64,000 bases of DNA from Bradyrhizobium sp. AZCC 1721 (GTDB lineage Bacteria > Pseudomonadota > Alphaproteobacteria > Rhizobiales > Xanthobacteraceae). Below the pieces are notes generated by a model. It was not told where the DNA came from, did not search any database, and saw only the letters and a program-made list of their open reading frames with translations. Each line of letters opens with the position of its first letter. Position 1 is the stretch's first letter. Made by a program: the position numbers and the translations under genes. Where the stretch lies: positions 5,633,001 through 5,697,000 of the forward strand of contig NZ_JAZHSB010000001.1 in assembly GCF_036924715.1 (NCBI RefSeq), in the 5' to 3' direction. Below, in pieces: positions 18,300-26,992 of this stretch.

Positions 18300-20618
18300 T
18301 CAGAAGTTGAACGTCGTCGACAAGAGATAGGTGCGCGGGGCAGCAAGCGTGATAACGCCGCTGTAGGCCGAGGCCCAATAGGCTTCGTTGAAGACGTTCT
18401 CGATATTGGCGCGGACGACGATCGGCTTGCCGTTCCAGGGCGATGTGAAGGTATACCGCGCTCCAATGTCGACCCGCGTCCACTCCGGCAGCGAGAGCGT
18501 GTTGGTAATATTGACATATTGCGAACTGGTATAAATGACCCTAGCCGAGAGCGTCAGGTCACGCATGAACGGCGTATCCCACTCCGCTCCGATATTGGCG
18601 GTGATTGCCGGAACGCCTACCGCCGTCCTGCCGTCAGTGGCACCATTGGGCGTCTTGATCTGTTTGCCATCGATCAACGCGACACCGCCGAGCAACCGAA
18701 TCGCAGGCGTGACTTCGCCGAACACGTTGAGTTCGACGCCCCGATTGCGCTGCCTTCCGTTAAGCTGCTGGGACGGAGGGATCCCCGTCGCCACCGTGAT
18801 GATGCTCGGCTGTTCGATATCAAACACGCTCATAGTCGTCGTCAGACGGCCCGCATCGATCTTCACGCCCGCTTCAGCCTGCTGGGTCTGCCCCGGCGGG
18901 AATACAGTCCCGGGATTGGAAAACCCCGGACCCACGACATGCGGCGTCTGGAGTCCTTCGATATAATTTGCGTATAGCGAAATGTTCTCGACCGGCTTGA
19001 CGACAAGGGCGTACGCCGGGGTCCACACGGTTTCATCTTGAAAAGGATGGCTTAAACTGGGCGCAAGGATATTCGTCACCTCGCTTCCGGCCGTCTGACG
19101 ACGAACACCGACCGTCAACTGAATGCGGTTATTCAGCATCGACATGGTATCGGAAAAGCCGATGCTTTGGAGATTTACGTTGGTATTTTGTCTTAGAGTC
19201 GGGACATTCAAATTCGGACGAGGGACATTCGTCGGCGGGGTGTAGAGATTCCAGGCAATTAGCCCTGCTGAACTCAGGACACTCTGATCATAGGTCCGGT
19301 CATTGATCGAATAGTTCATGTTCAGAGCATGATTTATCGGGCCAGTGTCGATCGACGCGCGCACGCCCGTTTCTCCCGCAAAGGTCTCGAACGTCTCATG
19401 CCCAAGTCCCGGACGCCCTACCAAAGAGCCGTTGGCGTTGATAATGCTGGGAGAGGGATAAGTATAGTCGATCTTGCTGTCATGATAGCCAAACGACGCA
19501 TACGCGGTCATCCAGTCAGTCACGTCCACTTCACCTTTTACGGTGGTGAAGAAGTCCTTCGGCTTATAGTAGGCCCACGGCACCTGGAAGTTCGTCCCGG
19601 CCTTCGGCGGCGCAGGAATGGATGTGAGGCCCGGGCCAATTCCAAAGAAGCGTAGCGGAGGAGTCAAATTGTCGGCTTGATAACCGACATCGACTGCCAT
19701 GCGCGCGTTCTCGCCCCGGTAGTCGAGGCCGAGAACGACGTTGCCGAATTCGTCGGTCTGACGGTCCCACGGTGTATTGCCGTTCGAATAGGTGCTGTTC
19801 ACCCGAACGCCCCACTCCTTGTGCTCGCCATAGCGCCGACTGACGTCCATATTCGCGCCGAACTGCGATTTGGAAACGTAGGTCCCCGTCAGCCGCGTAA
19901 TGTCAATGTCGAGAGCATGTTTGGTGATGAGATTGATGCTGCCGCCGACCGCACCGCCGCTCGCAACACCGGTACCGCCAGTGGTCATGCCGTTAAGCAC
20001 GGCACTCGGGCCTTTCAGAACCTCAACCCGCTCGATGAAATTTGCCCCGATGGAGTAGTATGGCGCGATTCCGTACAGGCCGTTCAGCCCGAAATCGCCG
20101 CTGTCATAGTAGAAGCCGCGGACGAACAGACTGTCGGCGCCGCCGCCTGCTGCCTGGATGACCCGCACGGACGGATCATTCGCCAGGACGTCACGGATGG
20201 TTCGAGCCTGTTGATTCGCGATCAACTCCGCCGTGTAGCTGGTCTGGTTGAACGGCGTATCCATCACGCTGCGGTTGCCGAGAAGTCCGAGGCTCCCGCC
20301 CGTCGCCACCTGTCCGCCGGCATATGCAGGCGGCACCGTGCCAACTGTGCCCCTTGAAGGCACCACATACGGAACCGGCTCCACCCGACGCGGCGCCGGC
20401 GCCGCGACGCGCCGCTGCACGCGCGACGTGGACGTTTGCGTTCTCCGTGCTGGGGCGGGCCGCGCGCGTTGCTGGGTTGGAGCATCGACGGTGACGGGCG
20501 GCAAATTCTGCGCGAATGCTTTGTGGCCGCCGGCAAAATCCAGAGAGAGCGCAAGATAGCTCACCGCTCCCAGCGAAACAGCGCGCACAACATTTCTGGC
20601 AGCGACTTGATACGTCAT
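18300..20618 (-). CDS. TonB-dependent ferric siderophore receptor
   Basis: About 772 residues from the ATG at 20618. The longer open frame back to 20717 lacks a ribosome site, while this ATG has GGGGTGGAAGT directly upstream and begins a signal peptide ending near HKAFAQ. A Pro/Arg-rich linker is followed by a plug domain (IRDVLANDPSVRV, then ERVEVLKGPSAVLNG), a 22-strand-type barrel, and a C-terminal Phe (TTFNF) for BAM recognition. There is no N-terminal STN signalling domain, so control through an anti-sigma partner is unlikely. The protein is of the FhuA/FpvA siderophore class; next to an NRPS operon it probably imports the iron-loaded product. Iron-control-like sites lie 140-185 bases upstream of the start. 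Confidence 0.93.
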   Translation of the reverse strand: MTYQVAARNVVRAVSLGAVSYLALSLDFAGGHKAFAQNLPPVTVDAPTQQRARPAPARRTQTSTSRVQRRVAAPAPRRVEPVPYVVPSRGTVGTVPPAYAGGQVATGGSLGLLGNRSVMDTPFNQTSYTAELIANQQARTIRDVLANDPSVRVIQAAGGGADSLFVRGFYYDSGDFGLNGLYGIAPYYSIGANFIERVEVLKGPSAVLNGMTTGGTGVASGGAVGGSINLITKHALDIDITRLTGTYVSKSQFGANMDVSRRYGEHKEWGVRVNSTYSNGNTPWDRQTDEFGNVVLGLDYRGENARMAVDVGYQADNLTPPLRFFGIGPGLTSIPAPPKAGTNFQVPWAYYKPKDFFTTVKGEVDVTDWMTAYASFGYHDSKIDYTYPSPSIINANGSLVGRPGLGHETFETFAGETGVRASIDTGPINHALNMNYSINDRTYDQSVLSSAGLIAWNLYTPPTNVPRPNLNVPTLRQNTNVNLQSIGFSDTMSMLNNRIQLTVGVRRQTAGSEVTNILAPSLSHPFQDETVWTPAYALVVKPVENISLYANYIEGLQTPHVVGPGFSNPGTVFPPGQTQQAEAGVKIDAGRLTTTMSVFDIEQPSIITVATGIPPSQQLNGRQRNRGVELNVFGEVTPAIRLLGGVALIDGKQIKTPNGATDGRTAVGVPAITANIGAEWDTPFMRDLTLSARVIYTSSQYVNITNTLSLPEWTRVDIGARYTFTSPWNGKPIVVRANIENVFNEAYWASAYSGVITLAAPRTYLLSTTFNF

Positions 20619-20654
20619 ACTTCCACCCCAAAAGCCCACAAGCAGGTCTCGGCT

Positions 20655-20673
20655 CGTTCTAACTTCTGAGGTG
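20655..20673. repeat. Copy 1 of a 19-base motif in the receptor leader
   Basis: CGTTCTAACTTCTGAGGTG, 17 of 19 bases identical to the motif at 20793-20811. It lies 37 bases upstream of the receptor ATG. Two near-identical copies in a leader suggest a regulator binding site, identity unknown. Confidence 0.6.
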
Positions 20674-20757
20674 CAAACGGCGAGTAGAAGCCATCTAAGG
20701 TAACGAAGCGTGCACATAACGGATTGCGTTAGTGGCGATGAGGCAACACCTCACGTT

Positions 20758-20774
20758 TTTCGAAGCGTTCTAAA
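20758..20774. promoter_or_regulatory. Putative iron control element (Irr-type site)
   Basis: TTTCGAAGCGTTCTAAA is a 7-3-7 dyad with one mismatch to the TTTAGAA-N3-TTCTAAA form that I recall for rhizobial ICE boxes bound by Irr. Its place upstream of a siderophore receptor fits. Irr control is inferred from the pattern alone. Confidence 0.55.
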
Positions 20775-20784
20775 CCGTATGAAA

Positions 20785-20801
20785 TTTTTAAGCGTTCTAA
20801 T
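20785..20801. promoter_or_regulatory. Second, weaker ICE-like site
   Basis: TTTTTAAGCGTTCTAAT has the same GCG centre and right arm as the site at 20758-20774, with two mismatches in the left arm. Both sites are enclosed by an inverted repeat CACCTCAC (20747-20754) / GTGAGGTG (20804-20811). Confidence 0.4.
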
Positions 20802-20811
20802 TTGTGAGGTG
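20793..20811. repeat. Copy 2 of the 19-base motif
   Basis: CGTTCTAATTTGTGAGGTG, overlapping the second ICE-like site. See the copy at 20655-20673. The two lie in the same orientation, 138 bases apart. Confidence 0.6.
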
Positions 20812-20891
20812 AACGCGAAGTCGAATGCAGCGGTCGGCCGAGTCGTGATGCTTTGTTGTGCAGCGATATCAGGAAATTGATTCGCGCCACA

Positions 20892-22040
20892 TCAACCCAA
20901 CAGATTGCGCAACGCGCGAATGAAGACCCGCGAGCCGACTTCGATCAGCTCGTCCGGAAAATCATAGTCCGGCGCATGCAGGCCGGCATGATCAACACCT
21001 GCGCCCAGGAAAAACATCGCAGACTTCGCTTGCCGGTTAAACAGGCCGAAATCCTCAGAGCCGCGCAGCGGCAGACCCCGCATGGAGTGCGCGATCCCTT
21101 CGGCATCAAGCGCCTTCTTCAGATGAACGACGGCCTCCGGCGCGTTCGTGCAGTGAGCGAATACGTCGCGATAAGCGATCTCCACTTTCAGCCGCTCGTC
21201 TTCTGCAACGCGCCGAACCAGATTCTCAGCCTGCAAGCGGATGCTTTCCATCTTTGCATCCGTCAGCGTTCTCAGCGTCAACCAAAGCTCGGCATGACCC
21301 GGCGAGATGCCAAACGCCGGCTCGCCCAGCCGCGCGTGGGTGATCGTGACCATAGAGAATTCGCTAGTCAGCTCGCCGCCCTGTCCCAGCGCAGGGATTT
21401 CGTTCAGCAGCCGGACCATGGCTCGTTGCGGCGAAACGCCGAGCTCCGGATTGGATGCGTGTGCCGTTCGGCCGAACAATGCGATCTGCATGCCGCGCGA
21501 GGCGCAATTGACCAGGCCTTCTGCGATGGCAACTTCGCCCAGCGTAAGTCCCGGCAGATTGTGCAAGGAAAACACAAAATCCGGCTGGACCTGCTGAAAT
21601 TTTTCGTCGGCAAGCACAGAAGCCGCGCCCGATCCATCCTCTTCAGCGGGTTGGAACAGCAACACGGCCCGCCCGCAGCTCGGACGCGTTCGGCAGAGAT
21701 CGCGCGCTACGGCTGCGAGGATCGTCATATGACCGTCATGACCACAGAGATGCGCTTTTCCCGGCACCTCGGACCGATGCGGAATCGCGGACGTCTCTTG
21801 AATCGGCAGTCCGTCCAGTTCGGCCCGAAGCATGATCGTCGGGCCCGGCGTACTCCCGTCATAGATCCCGGCCACGCCGTCCCCGCCTAATTGCGTAATG
21901 ATCTTGTCGGCCCCGGCCGCCCTGAGAAACGCCTGTACGGTTCGCGCCGTCTCCTTCTCCTGCCCCGACAATTCCGGCCTGCGATGCAATTCGCGGCGCC
22001 AGGCCACCAATTCGGCGAGGTCCTGTTCGCGCAAGAACAT
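20892..22040 (-). CDS. M20-family amidohydrolase (hippurate / N-acyl amino acid hydrolase type)
   Basis: 382 residues. Metal-site motifs are CGHDGHM (Cys99, His101, Asp102), PAEEDGSG (Glu133, Glu134) and LHNLPG. This is the M20D pattern of di-zinc or di-manganese enzymes that cleave N-acyl or N-aroyl amino acids. No signal peptide is evident, so a cytoplasmic place is expected. It sits upstream of the receptor gene on the same strand, with about 270 bases between, so it is probably a separate unit. A link to the lipopeptide (deacylation or recycling of an acyl-amino acid) is possible but unsupported beyond proximity. Confidence 0.9.
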   Translation of the reverse strand: MFLREQDLAELVAWRRELHRRPELSGQEKETARTVQAFLRAAGADKIITQLGGDGVAGIYDGSTPGPTIMLRAELDGLPIQETSAIPHRSEVPGKAHLCGHDGHMTILAAVARDLCRTRPSCGRAVLLFQPAEEDGSGAASVLADEKFQQVQPDFVFSLHNLPGLTLGEVAIAEGLVNCASRGMQIALFGRTAHASNPELGVSPQRAMVRLLNEIPALGQGGELTSEFSMVTITHARLGEPAFGISPGHAELWLTLRTLTDAKMESIRLQAENLVRRVAEDERLKVEIAYRDVFAHCTNAPEAVVHLKKALDAEGIAHSMRGLPLRGSEDFGLFNRQAKSAMFFLGAGVDHAGLHAPDYDFPDELIEVGSRVFIRALRNLLG

Positions 22041-22377
22041 GAGCTATCCCAGGTTCGTGACCATCGAGACCATCTGGCGGACGTTGAAAAATTCATCGAT
22101 CGTACGCAATCTGATTCAACCTCTCCTTCGAGATGTTCCAAACGAGTCAGTCCGCCGGCAGTGACGGAGGCAAAAGGAATTCGTCTCCGGGGAGCGCGGC
22201 ATAAGCCGTCAAACCATTGCGCAGGGAATGCCGGAAGCCCCGGACGCCATGCGCCGCGGGAACGCTGACTTGCGATCGGCCTTGGGAGGGGAATCGGCGG
22301 TTGACTCGGGAACCGCTAGCAATCAGAAAAAGCCCTGAAAAATGAACGGCAAGACAAGAATATTTGGCATAAATAAT
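22041..22377. other. Intergenic region with a probable degenerate dispersed repeat
   Basis: No gene is apparent in about 337 bases. The stretch around 22175-22265 (containing GGGGAGCGCGGCATAAGCCG and GCGCAGGGAATGCCGG) resembles a dispersed intergenic sequence that I associate with Bradyrhizobium genomes. This is from memory, and no second copy is present in the window to confirm it. Confidence 0.3.
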
Positions 22378-22454
22378 TGGTCGGAGTGGCAGGATTCGAA
22401 CCTGCGACCCCTGCGTCCCGAACGCAGTGCTCTACCGGGCTGAGCCACACTCCG
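22378..22454 (-). tRNA. tRNA-Pro (anticodon CGG)
   Basis: 77 bases including an encoded CCA (complement of TGG at 22378-22380). The acceptor stem pairs CGGAGTG with CACTCCG, the T arm reads GCAGGTTCGAATCCTGC, and the anticodon stem CTGCG/CGCAG encloses the loop TTCGGGA, giving anticodon CGG for proline codon CCG. It lies on the opposite strand to the tsaC-type gene just to its right. Confidence 0.97.
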
Positions 22455-22523
22455 ACTTGGAACGCGGCTTATAGCCTTGGGTTTCGGCGACCGCAAGCAG
22501 CCGAATTAAGGAAATTAATCACA

Positions 22524-23516
22524 GTGAATGTTGGCCTGAAAACCCAGATTCTGTCTGCCGGCGAGGCCGCCGTGGCGGCTGCCGCGCGTGCACTTTCAGA
22601 AGGCGGGCTGGTGGCGTTCCCGACCGAGACGGTCTACGGCCTCGGCGCCGATGCCACCAATCCGGCCGCGATCGCCCGCCTCTACCAGGCCAAGGGCCGG
22701 CCCGCCTTCAACCCGCTGATCGCCCATGTCGGCGATCTCGCCGCCGCGCGGCAGATCGCCCGGTTTGATGCGGCTGCGACGGCGCTGGCCGAAGCGTTCT
22801 GGCCCGGCCCGCTGACGCTGGTGCTGCCGAAGACGGAAGGTTGCGCAGTCGCCGATCTCGCCACGGCCGGCCTCGATACGGTCGCGGTCCGCATTCCGGC
22901 CCACAGGATCGCGCGCGACATCCTGCGTGAGTTCGGCGGCCCGGTGGTGGCGCCATCCGCGAACATCTCGGGCCATGTCTCGCCTACCACGGCCCTTCAT
23001 GTGCAGAGCGACCTCGCGGGGCGGATCGACCTGATCGTCGATGCCGGCGCGGTCGAGGTCGGCGTCGAATCGACCATCGTCGGCTGCCTTGACGCGCCGA
23101 TGCTGCTGCGCCCCGGCGGCCTGCCCCGCGCCGAGATCGAGCGCGTGCTGGGCCGCGCGCTGGTGCAGCCGCCGGCGGACACCGAGAGCGAAAGCGGCCA
23201 GCCGCTGGCGCCGGGCATGCTGGCCTCGCACTACGCGCCGCGCGCGCGTGTCCGGCTCAATGCTGTTGCGCTCGAGCCGGGCGAAGCATTGCTCGCGTTT
23301 GGCCTCGGAGCAATTTCGGGAATTGACGCCGCCTCTCACGTGATGAATCTGTCGGAGCGCGGCGATCTCGACGAGGCCGCCGCCAACTTGTTCGGCCATC
23401 TTCGCGCGCTCGACAGCAAAGGCGCGCGCACCATCGCGGTGATGCCAATTCCCGACGAAGGATTGGGCGAAGCCATCAACGACCGGCTGCGCCGCGCAGC
23501 GGTGGGGCGGGAATGA
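22524..23516 (+). CDS. tsaC: L-threonylcarbamoyladenylate synthase (Sua5/YrdC family)
   Basis: About 330 residues from GTG 22524, preceded by AAGGA. The longer open frame from 22377 reads through the antisense of the tRNA gene and is not credible. An N-terminal YrdC domain (PTETVYGLGADA, then KGRPAFNPL, then PSANISG) is followed by a Sua5 C-terminal domain; this length matches the long Sua5 form. The enzyme makes threonylcarbamoyl-AMP from Thr, bicarbonate and ATP for the t6A37 modification of ANN-decoding tRNAs, in the cytoplasm. Its stop overlaps the next ATG (ATGA). Confidence 0.93.
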   Translation: MNVGLKTQILSAGEAAVAAAARALSEGGLVAFPTETVYGLGADATNPAAIARLYQAKGRPAFNPLIAHVGDLAAARQIARFDAAATALAEAFWPGPLTLVLPKTEGCAVADLATAGLDTVAVRIPAHRIARDILREFGGPVVAPSANISGHVSPTTALHVQSDLAGRIDLIVDAGAVEVGVESTIVGCLDAPMLLRPGGLPRAEIERVLGRALVQPPADTESESGQPLAPGMLASHYAPRARVRLNAVALEPGEALLAFGLGAISGIDAASHVMNLSERGDLDEAAANLFGHLRALDSKGARTIAVMPIPDEGLGEAINDRLRRAAVGRE

Positions 23517-24955
23517 AAGAGAAGAAAATGAATATCGTTCAGGGTTCCATGCCGCCGCTTCCCGCCGAGCTGATCGCAAAGTTTCGCGCCATCGTCGGCG
23601 ACAAATATGCGGTGACCGATGCCGCCGATATTGCGCCCTACGTCACCGAGGAACGCGACCTGTTCCACGGCCGCTCGCCGCTGGTGCTGCGACCGGGCTC
23701 GACGGCAGAAGTGTCCGCGATCTGCAAGCTTGCCAGCGAACACAAAATCGCGCTGGTGCCGCAGGGTGGCAACACCGGGCTGGTCGGCGGGCAGACCCCG
23801 CACAATGGCGAGGTCGTCGTCTCGCTCCGGCGGCTGGACAAAATTCGCGAGATCGATCCTGCCTCCAACACCATGACGTGCGAGGCCGGCGTGGTGCTGC
23901 AGATCGCGCAAGCTCGCGCGGCCGAAGTCGATCGCCTGTTCCCGCTCTCGCTCGGTGCGGAAGGAAGCTGCACCATCGGCGGCAATCTCTCCACCAATGC
24001 CGGCGGCACGGCGGCGCTCGCGTACGGCGTGGCGCGCGAGATGGCGCTCGGGCTGGAAGTCGTCCTCGCCGACGGCCGGATCCTGAACGGATTGTCCAAA
24101 CTGAAAAAGGACAATACCGGCTACGATTTGCGCAACCTCTTCATCGGCGCCGAGGGCACGCTCGGCATCATCACCGCGGCGACGCTAAAGCTGTTTCCGA
24201 AGCCGCACGCGGTGGAGACCGCCTATATCGGCCTCCAATCGCCGGCGCAGGCATTGAAGCTGTTATCGATCGCGCAGAATGAGGCCGCCGGCAGCCTGAC
24301 CAGCTTCGAATTGCTGGCCGACATCGCCGTCGATTTCAGCCTGCGTCACGGCATCGACATCCGCGATCCGCTCTCGACCAAGCACTCCTGGTACGTGCTG
24401 ATGGAATTGTCGTCCTCGCGCGACGACGCGCGTGACGCGCTGGAAGCGATCCTCGCCAAAGGCATGGAGGAAGGCATCGTCGATGATGCCGTGATCGCGG
24501 CGAATCTCTCGCAGCGCGCCGCGTTCTGGAAACTGCGCGATGAAATGTCGGCCGCGCAGAAGCCGGAAGGTGGCTCGATCAAGCACGACATCTCGGTGCC
24601 GGTCGCGGCGGTGCCCGCCTTCATCGAGGAAGCCAACGCGGCCGTTGTAAAGCTCATTCCGGGCTCGCGGCCGGTGCCGTTCGGCCATCTCGGAGACGGC
24701 AACATCCACTACAATGTCAGCCAGCCGATCGGCGGCAACACCGCCGATTTCATGTCGCGCTGGCATGAGGTCAACGAGGTGGTATTCGAAATCGTGCTGC
24801 GGATGGGCGGATCGATTTCCGCCGAGCACGGCATCGGCGTGCTCAAGCGCGACGAACTGCCCGACGTCAAGGACAAGGTCGCGATCGAACTGATGCGCGG
24901 CATCAAGTCGATGCTCGACCCGCTCGGCATCATGAACCCGGGCAAGGTGCTGTGA
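23513..24955 (+). CDS. FAD-binding oxidoreductase (D-2-hydroxyglutarate / D-lactate dehydrogenase type)
   Basis: 480 residues. An N-terminal PCMH-type FAD domain has PQGGNTGLVGGQTP and GGNLSTNAGGTAALAYG; the C-terminal cap domain has FGHLGDGNIHYN and ISAEHGIGVLKR, the metal- and substrate-binding His motifs of the GlcD/DLD/D2HGDH family. It oxidises a D-2-hydroxyacid and passes electrons to a carrier such as ETF or a quinone. The best guess for Rhizobiales is D-2-hydroxyglutarate, but lactate cannot be excluded. Start ATG 23513 overlaps the upstream stop; MNIV at 23528 is an alternative. The end overlaps the next gene by four bases. Confidence 0.9.
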   Translation: MKEKKMNIVQGSMPPLPAELIAKFRAIVGDKYAVTDAADIAPYVTEERDLFHGRSPLVLRPGSTAEVSAICKLASEHKIALVPQGGNTGLVGGQTPHNGEVVVSLRRLDKIREIDPASNTMTCEAGVVLQIAQARAAEVDRLFPLSLGAEGSCTIGGNLSTNAGGTAALAYGVAREMALGLEVVLADGRILNGLSKLKKDNTGYDLRNLFIGAEGTLGIITAATLKLFPKPHAVETAYIGLQSPAQALKLLSIAQNEAAGSLTSFELLADIAVDFSLRHGIDIRDPLSTKHSWYVLMELSSSRDDARDALEAILAKGMEEGIVDDAVIAANLSQRAAFWKLRDEMSAAQKPEGGSIKHDISVPVAAVPAFIEEANAAVVKLIPGSRPVPFGHLGDGNIHYNVSQPIGGNTADFMSRWHEVNEVVFEIVLRMGGSISAEHGIGVLKRDELPDVKDKVAIELMRGIKSMLDPLGIMNPGKVL

Positions 24956-25413
24956 CCGTATCAGCGACAAAGCCCGTACCTGCGCTCGCCATCACCGACA
25001 TCGCGGATGCCGATGTCGCGGCCGTGATCGCGCTGTGGCAGGCCTGCGGCCTGACGCGGCCCTGGAACGACCCCGCCAGCGATATCGCGCTCGCTCGCCG
25101 CGGACCGCACTCCACGGTGCTGATCGGCCGCGAGGGTGGCGCAATCGTTGCCACCGCCATGGTCGGCCATGACGGCCATCGCGGCTGGGTGTATTACGTT
25201 GCCGCTGATCCCAAGCTCCGCGCGCAAGGCTATGGCCGCGCCATCATGAATGCAGCCGAGGACTGGCTGCGCGCAGCCGGCATTCCGAAACTGCAATTGA
25301 TGGTTCGGCGCGAAAACTTGGACGTCGCCGCATTCTACGAGTCGATCGGCTACGAAGAGGCCCAGACCGTCGTGTTCGCCAAATGGCTCGACGGCCGCGC
25401 GCCGACGCGGTGA
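24952..25413 (+). CDS. GNAT-family acetyltransferase (YpeA-like)
   Basis: 153 residues, GTG start overlapping the stop of the dehydrogenase gene (GTGA). The acetyl-CoA-binding motif A reads LRAQGYGRAIM, with the preceding strand WVYYVAADP and a later NLDVAAFYESIGY typical of motif B. Members acetylate small molecules or protein N-termini; YpeA itself has no clear substrate. The tight overlap suggests cotranscription with tsaC and the FAD enzyme. Confidence 0.88.
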   Translation: MTVSATKPVPALAITDIADADVAAVIALWQACGLTRPWNDPASDIALARRGPHSTVLIGREGGAIVATAMVGHDGHRGWVYYVAADPKLRAQGYGRAIMNAAEDWLRAAGIPKLQLMVRRENLDVAAFYESIGYEEAQTVVFAKWLDGRAPTR

Positions 25414-25427
25414 GCTGAAGGATTGCC

Positions 25428-26009
25428 ATGAGCCTCGCAGATCGTGTCCGCTTCAAGAACGTCCGCGTGCTCTCCGACCGGCACTATCGGTTGGAGGAGG
25501 TCGAGTTCGACTATCGCCGCGGCAACGGCGAATGGCAGACGATGAAGCGGGAGGTTTTCGACCGCGGTCACGCCGCCACTCTGTTGGCGTACAATGTCGC
25601 AAGCCGCACCGTCGTGCTGACGCGGCAGTTCCGCCTGCCGCCCTATCGGGCCGGTCACGACGATCTCATGATCGAGGCCGCCGCCGGCATGCTCGACGAC
25701 GAGACTCCCGAGAATCGGATTCGCGCGGAGACGGAGGAGGAAATCGGCTATCGACTGCACGATGTGCGCAAGGTGTTCGAGGCCTTCATGAGCCCGGGCT
25801 CGGTCACGGAGAAACTGCACTTCTTCGTCGCCGAATACGAAGCTGCGATGCGGGTCGGCGACGGCGGCGGATTGGCCGACGAAGGCGAGGACATCGAGGT
25901 GCTGGAATTGCCGATCGACCAGGCACTCGCGATGATATCGGACGGCCGCATCGTCGACGCCAAGACCATCATGCTGCTGCAATACGCGGCGCTGAATATT
26001 TTTCGGTAG
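25428..26009 (+). CDS. nudK: Nudix hydrolase, NudK-like (GDP-mannose pyrophosphatase type)
   Basis: 193 residues. The Nudix box at about residues 87-107 (GMLDDETPENRIRAETEEE) has the one-residue-short spacing seen in E. coli NudK, and the flanking MIEAAA and FMSPGSVTEKLHFF are characteristic of the ADP-ribose/GDP-mannose group. It would hydrolyse nucleoside diphosphate sugars with Mg2+. The start codon is 15 bases after the GNAT stop, with GAAGGA upstream, so the gene probably belongs to the same operon. Substrate choice between GDP-mannose and ADP-ribose is not decided by the motif. Confidence 0.85.
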   Translation: MSLADRVRFKNVRVLSDRHYRLEEVEFDYRRGNGEWQTMKREVFDRGHAATLLAYNVASRTVVLTRQFRLPPYRAGHDDLMIEAAAGMLDDETPENRIRAETEEEIGYRLHDVRKVFEAFMSPGSVTEKLHFFVAEYEAAMRVGDGGGLADEGEDIEVLELPIDQALAMISDGRIVDAKTIMLLQYAALNIFR

Positions 26010-26014
26010 ATCAC

Positions 26015-26150
26015 TCTGTCGTCGTCCCTGCGACCCATAACCCCAAAATGCTGGTTGTGGATATGCGAACGTGGCCCCGGCGTTGTTCAACATTCAGATC
26101 AGTGGTTATGGGTCCCCGCGTTCGCGGGGACGACGATGGAGAGAGCATCA
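26015..26150. repeat. Palindromic intergenic repeat, family A (CCCTGCG..CATAACC)
   Basis: Contains GTCGTCCCTGCGACCCATAA at the left and GGTTATGGGTCCCCGCGTTC at the right in inverted orientation, so the unit can fold on itself. The same words recur at 40366-40379, 41866-41893 and 41930-42033. It lies between convergent genes. Confidence 0.75.
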
Positions 26151-26153
26151 CGC

Positions 26154-26921
26154 TCAAAACAACGAGCCCTGCCCGTCATCCTCCGGCACAGCCGAAGCCA
26201 CCTTGCGCGGCGCAGCGCGCTTCGCAGGCTTCGGCTCTTCCGCTGCGCGCTGCTCGTCGGTGATCGGCAGCAGCAATTGCGCGTCGTCATTGACGACGCG
26301 GTTGACGCGCGTCGAAATCTCGTGCCAGGCGAATTCGCCCTCAACAGGCCCGCGCAGCAGCGGCATGACATCTTCTGCGTCGTGGATGCGGCCATCGAGC
26401 CAGCGCTCGAATTCGTCGGGCGCGATCGTCACGGGCACGCGGTGATGCAGCGTGGCGAGATCGCGGCTGGCGGGCGCGGTGACGATGGCGACGCCGTCAG
26501 TCTCCTCGCCGTTCGGCCCCATCCAGGTCTCCGCCAGCGCAGCAAAGCCAACGGGACGGCCGTCGCGGCGATGGATGAAGAATGGCCGCTTGCGGCCGCC
26601 GGCGTCCTGCCATTCGTAGTAGCCGTCCGCCGGGATCAGACAGCGCCGCCGCTTGATGGCGTTCTTGAACGCGGGCTTGTCGAGCACCGTCTCCGAGCGC
26701 GCGTTGATCAGGAGCGTAAATTTACGAGGATCTTTCACCCAAGCCGGCACCAGGCCCCAGCGCATCAGCCGGAAATGGCGCCCGCCATTTTCCAGAATCA
26801 CCACCGGAATCGGTTGAGTCGGCGCGATATTATACCGCGGCGGGAAATTGGGCTGCTCGATATAGCCGAAGATTTGCCGAAGCGCCTCCGGCGGCGAGGT
26901 GATGACGAAGCGTCCGCACAT
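26154..26921 (-). CDS. yedK: SRAP-domain protein (YedK / HMCES type abasic-site protein)
   Basis: 255 residues. The mature N-terminus MCGRFVI gives Cys2, which forms a covalent thiazolidine with abasic sites in single-stranded DNA. NIAPTQ, the MRWGLVPAW stretch, NARSET, CLIPADGYYEW (with the conserved Glu) and HHRVPV complete the family pattern. It protects replication-associated abasic sites. A Lys/Ala/Pro-rich tail of about 40 residues follows the domain. The gene is convergent with the nudK-like gene and separated by repeat family A. Confidence 0.95.
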   Translation of the reverse strand: MCGRFVITSPPEALRQIFGYIEQPNFPPRYNIAPTQPIPVVILENGGRHFRLMRWGLVPAWVKDPRKFTLLINARSETVLDKPAFKNAIKRRRCLIPADGYYEWQDAGGRKRPFFIHRRDGRPVGFAALAETWMGPNGEETDGVAIVTAPASRDLATLHHRVPVTIAPDEFERWLDGRIHDAEDVMPLLRGPVEGEFAWHEISTRVNRVVNDDAQLLLPITDEQRAAEEPKPAKRAAPRKVASAVPEDDGQGSLF

Positions 26922-26992
26922 TATCTGACCAACATAAGCTTCCGTTTAATGGGTGTTAACCCCAGATGTTAACAGTGCGATGGATGACCTCC

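Noticed and set aside
20619..20717. N-terminal extension of the TonB receptor
   Set aside because: No ribosome site; it would place 33 residues before the signal peptide and covers a repeated regulatory motif.
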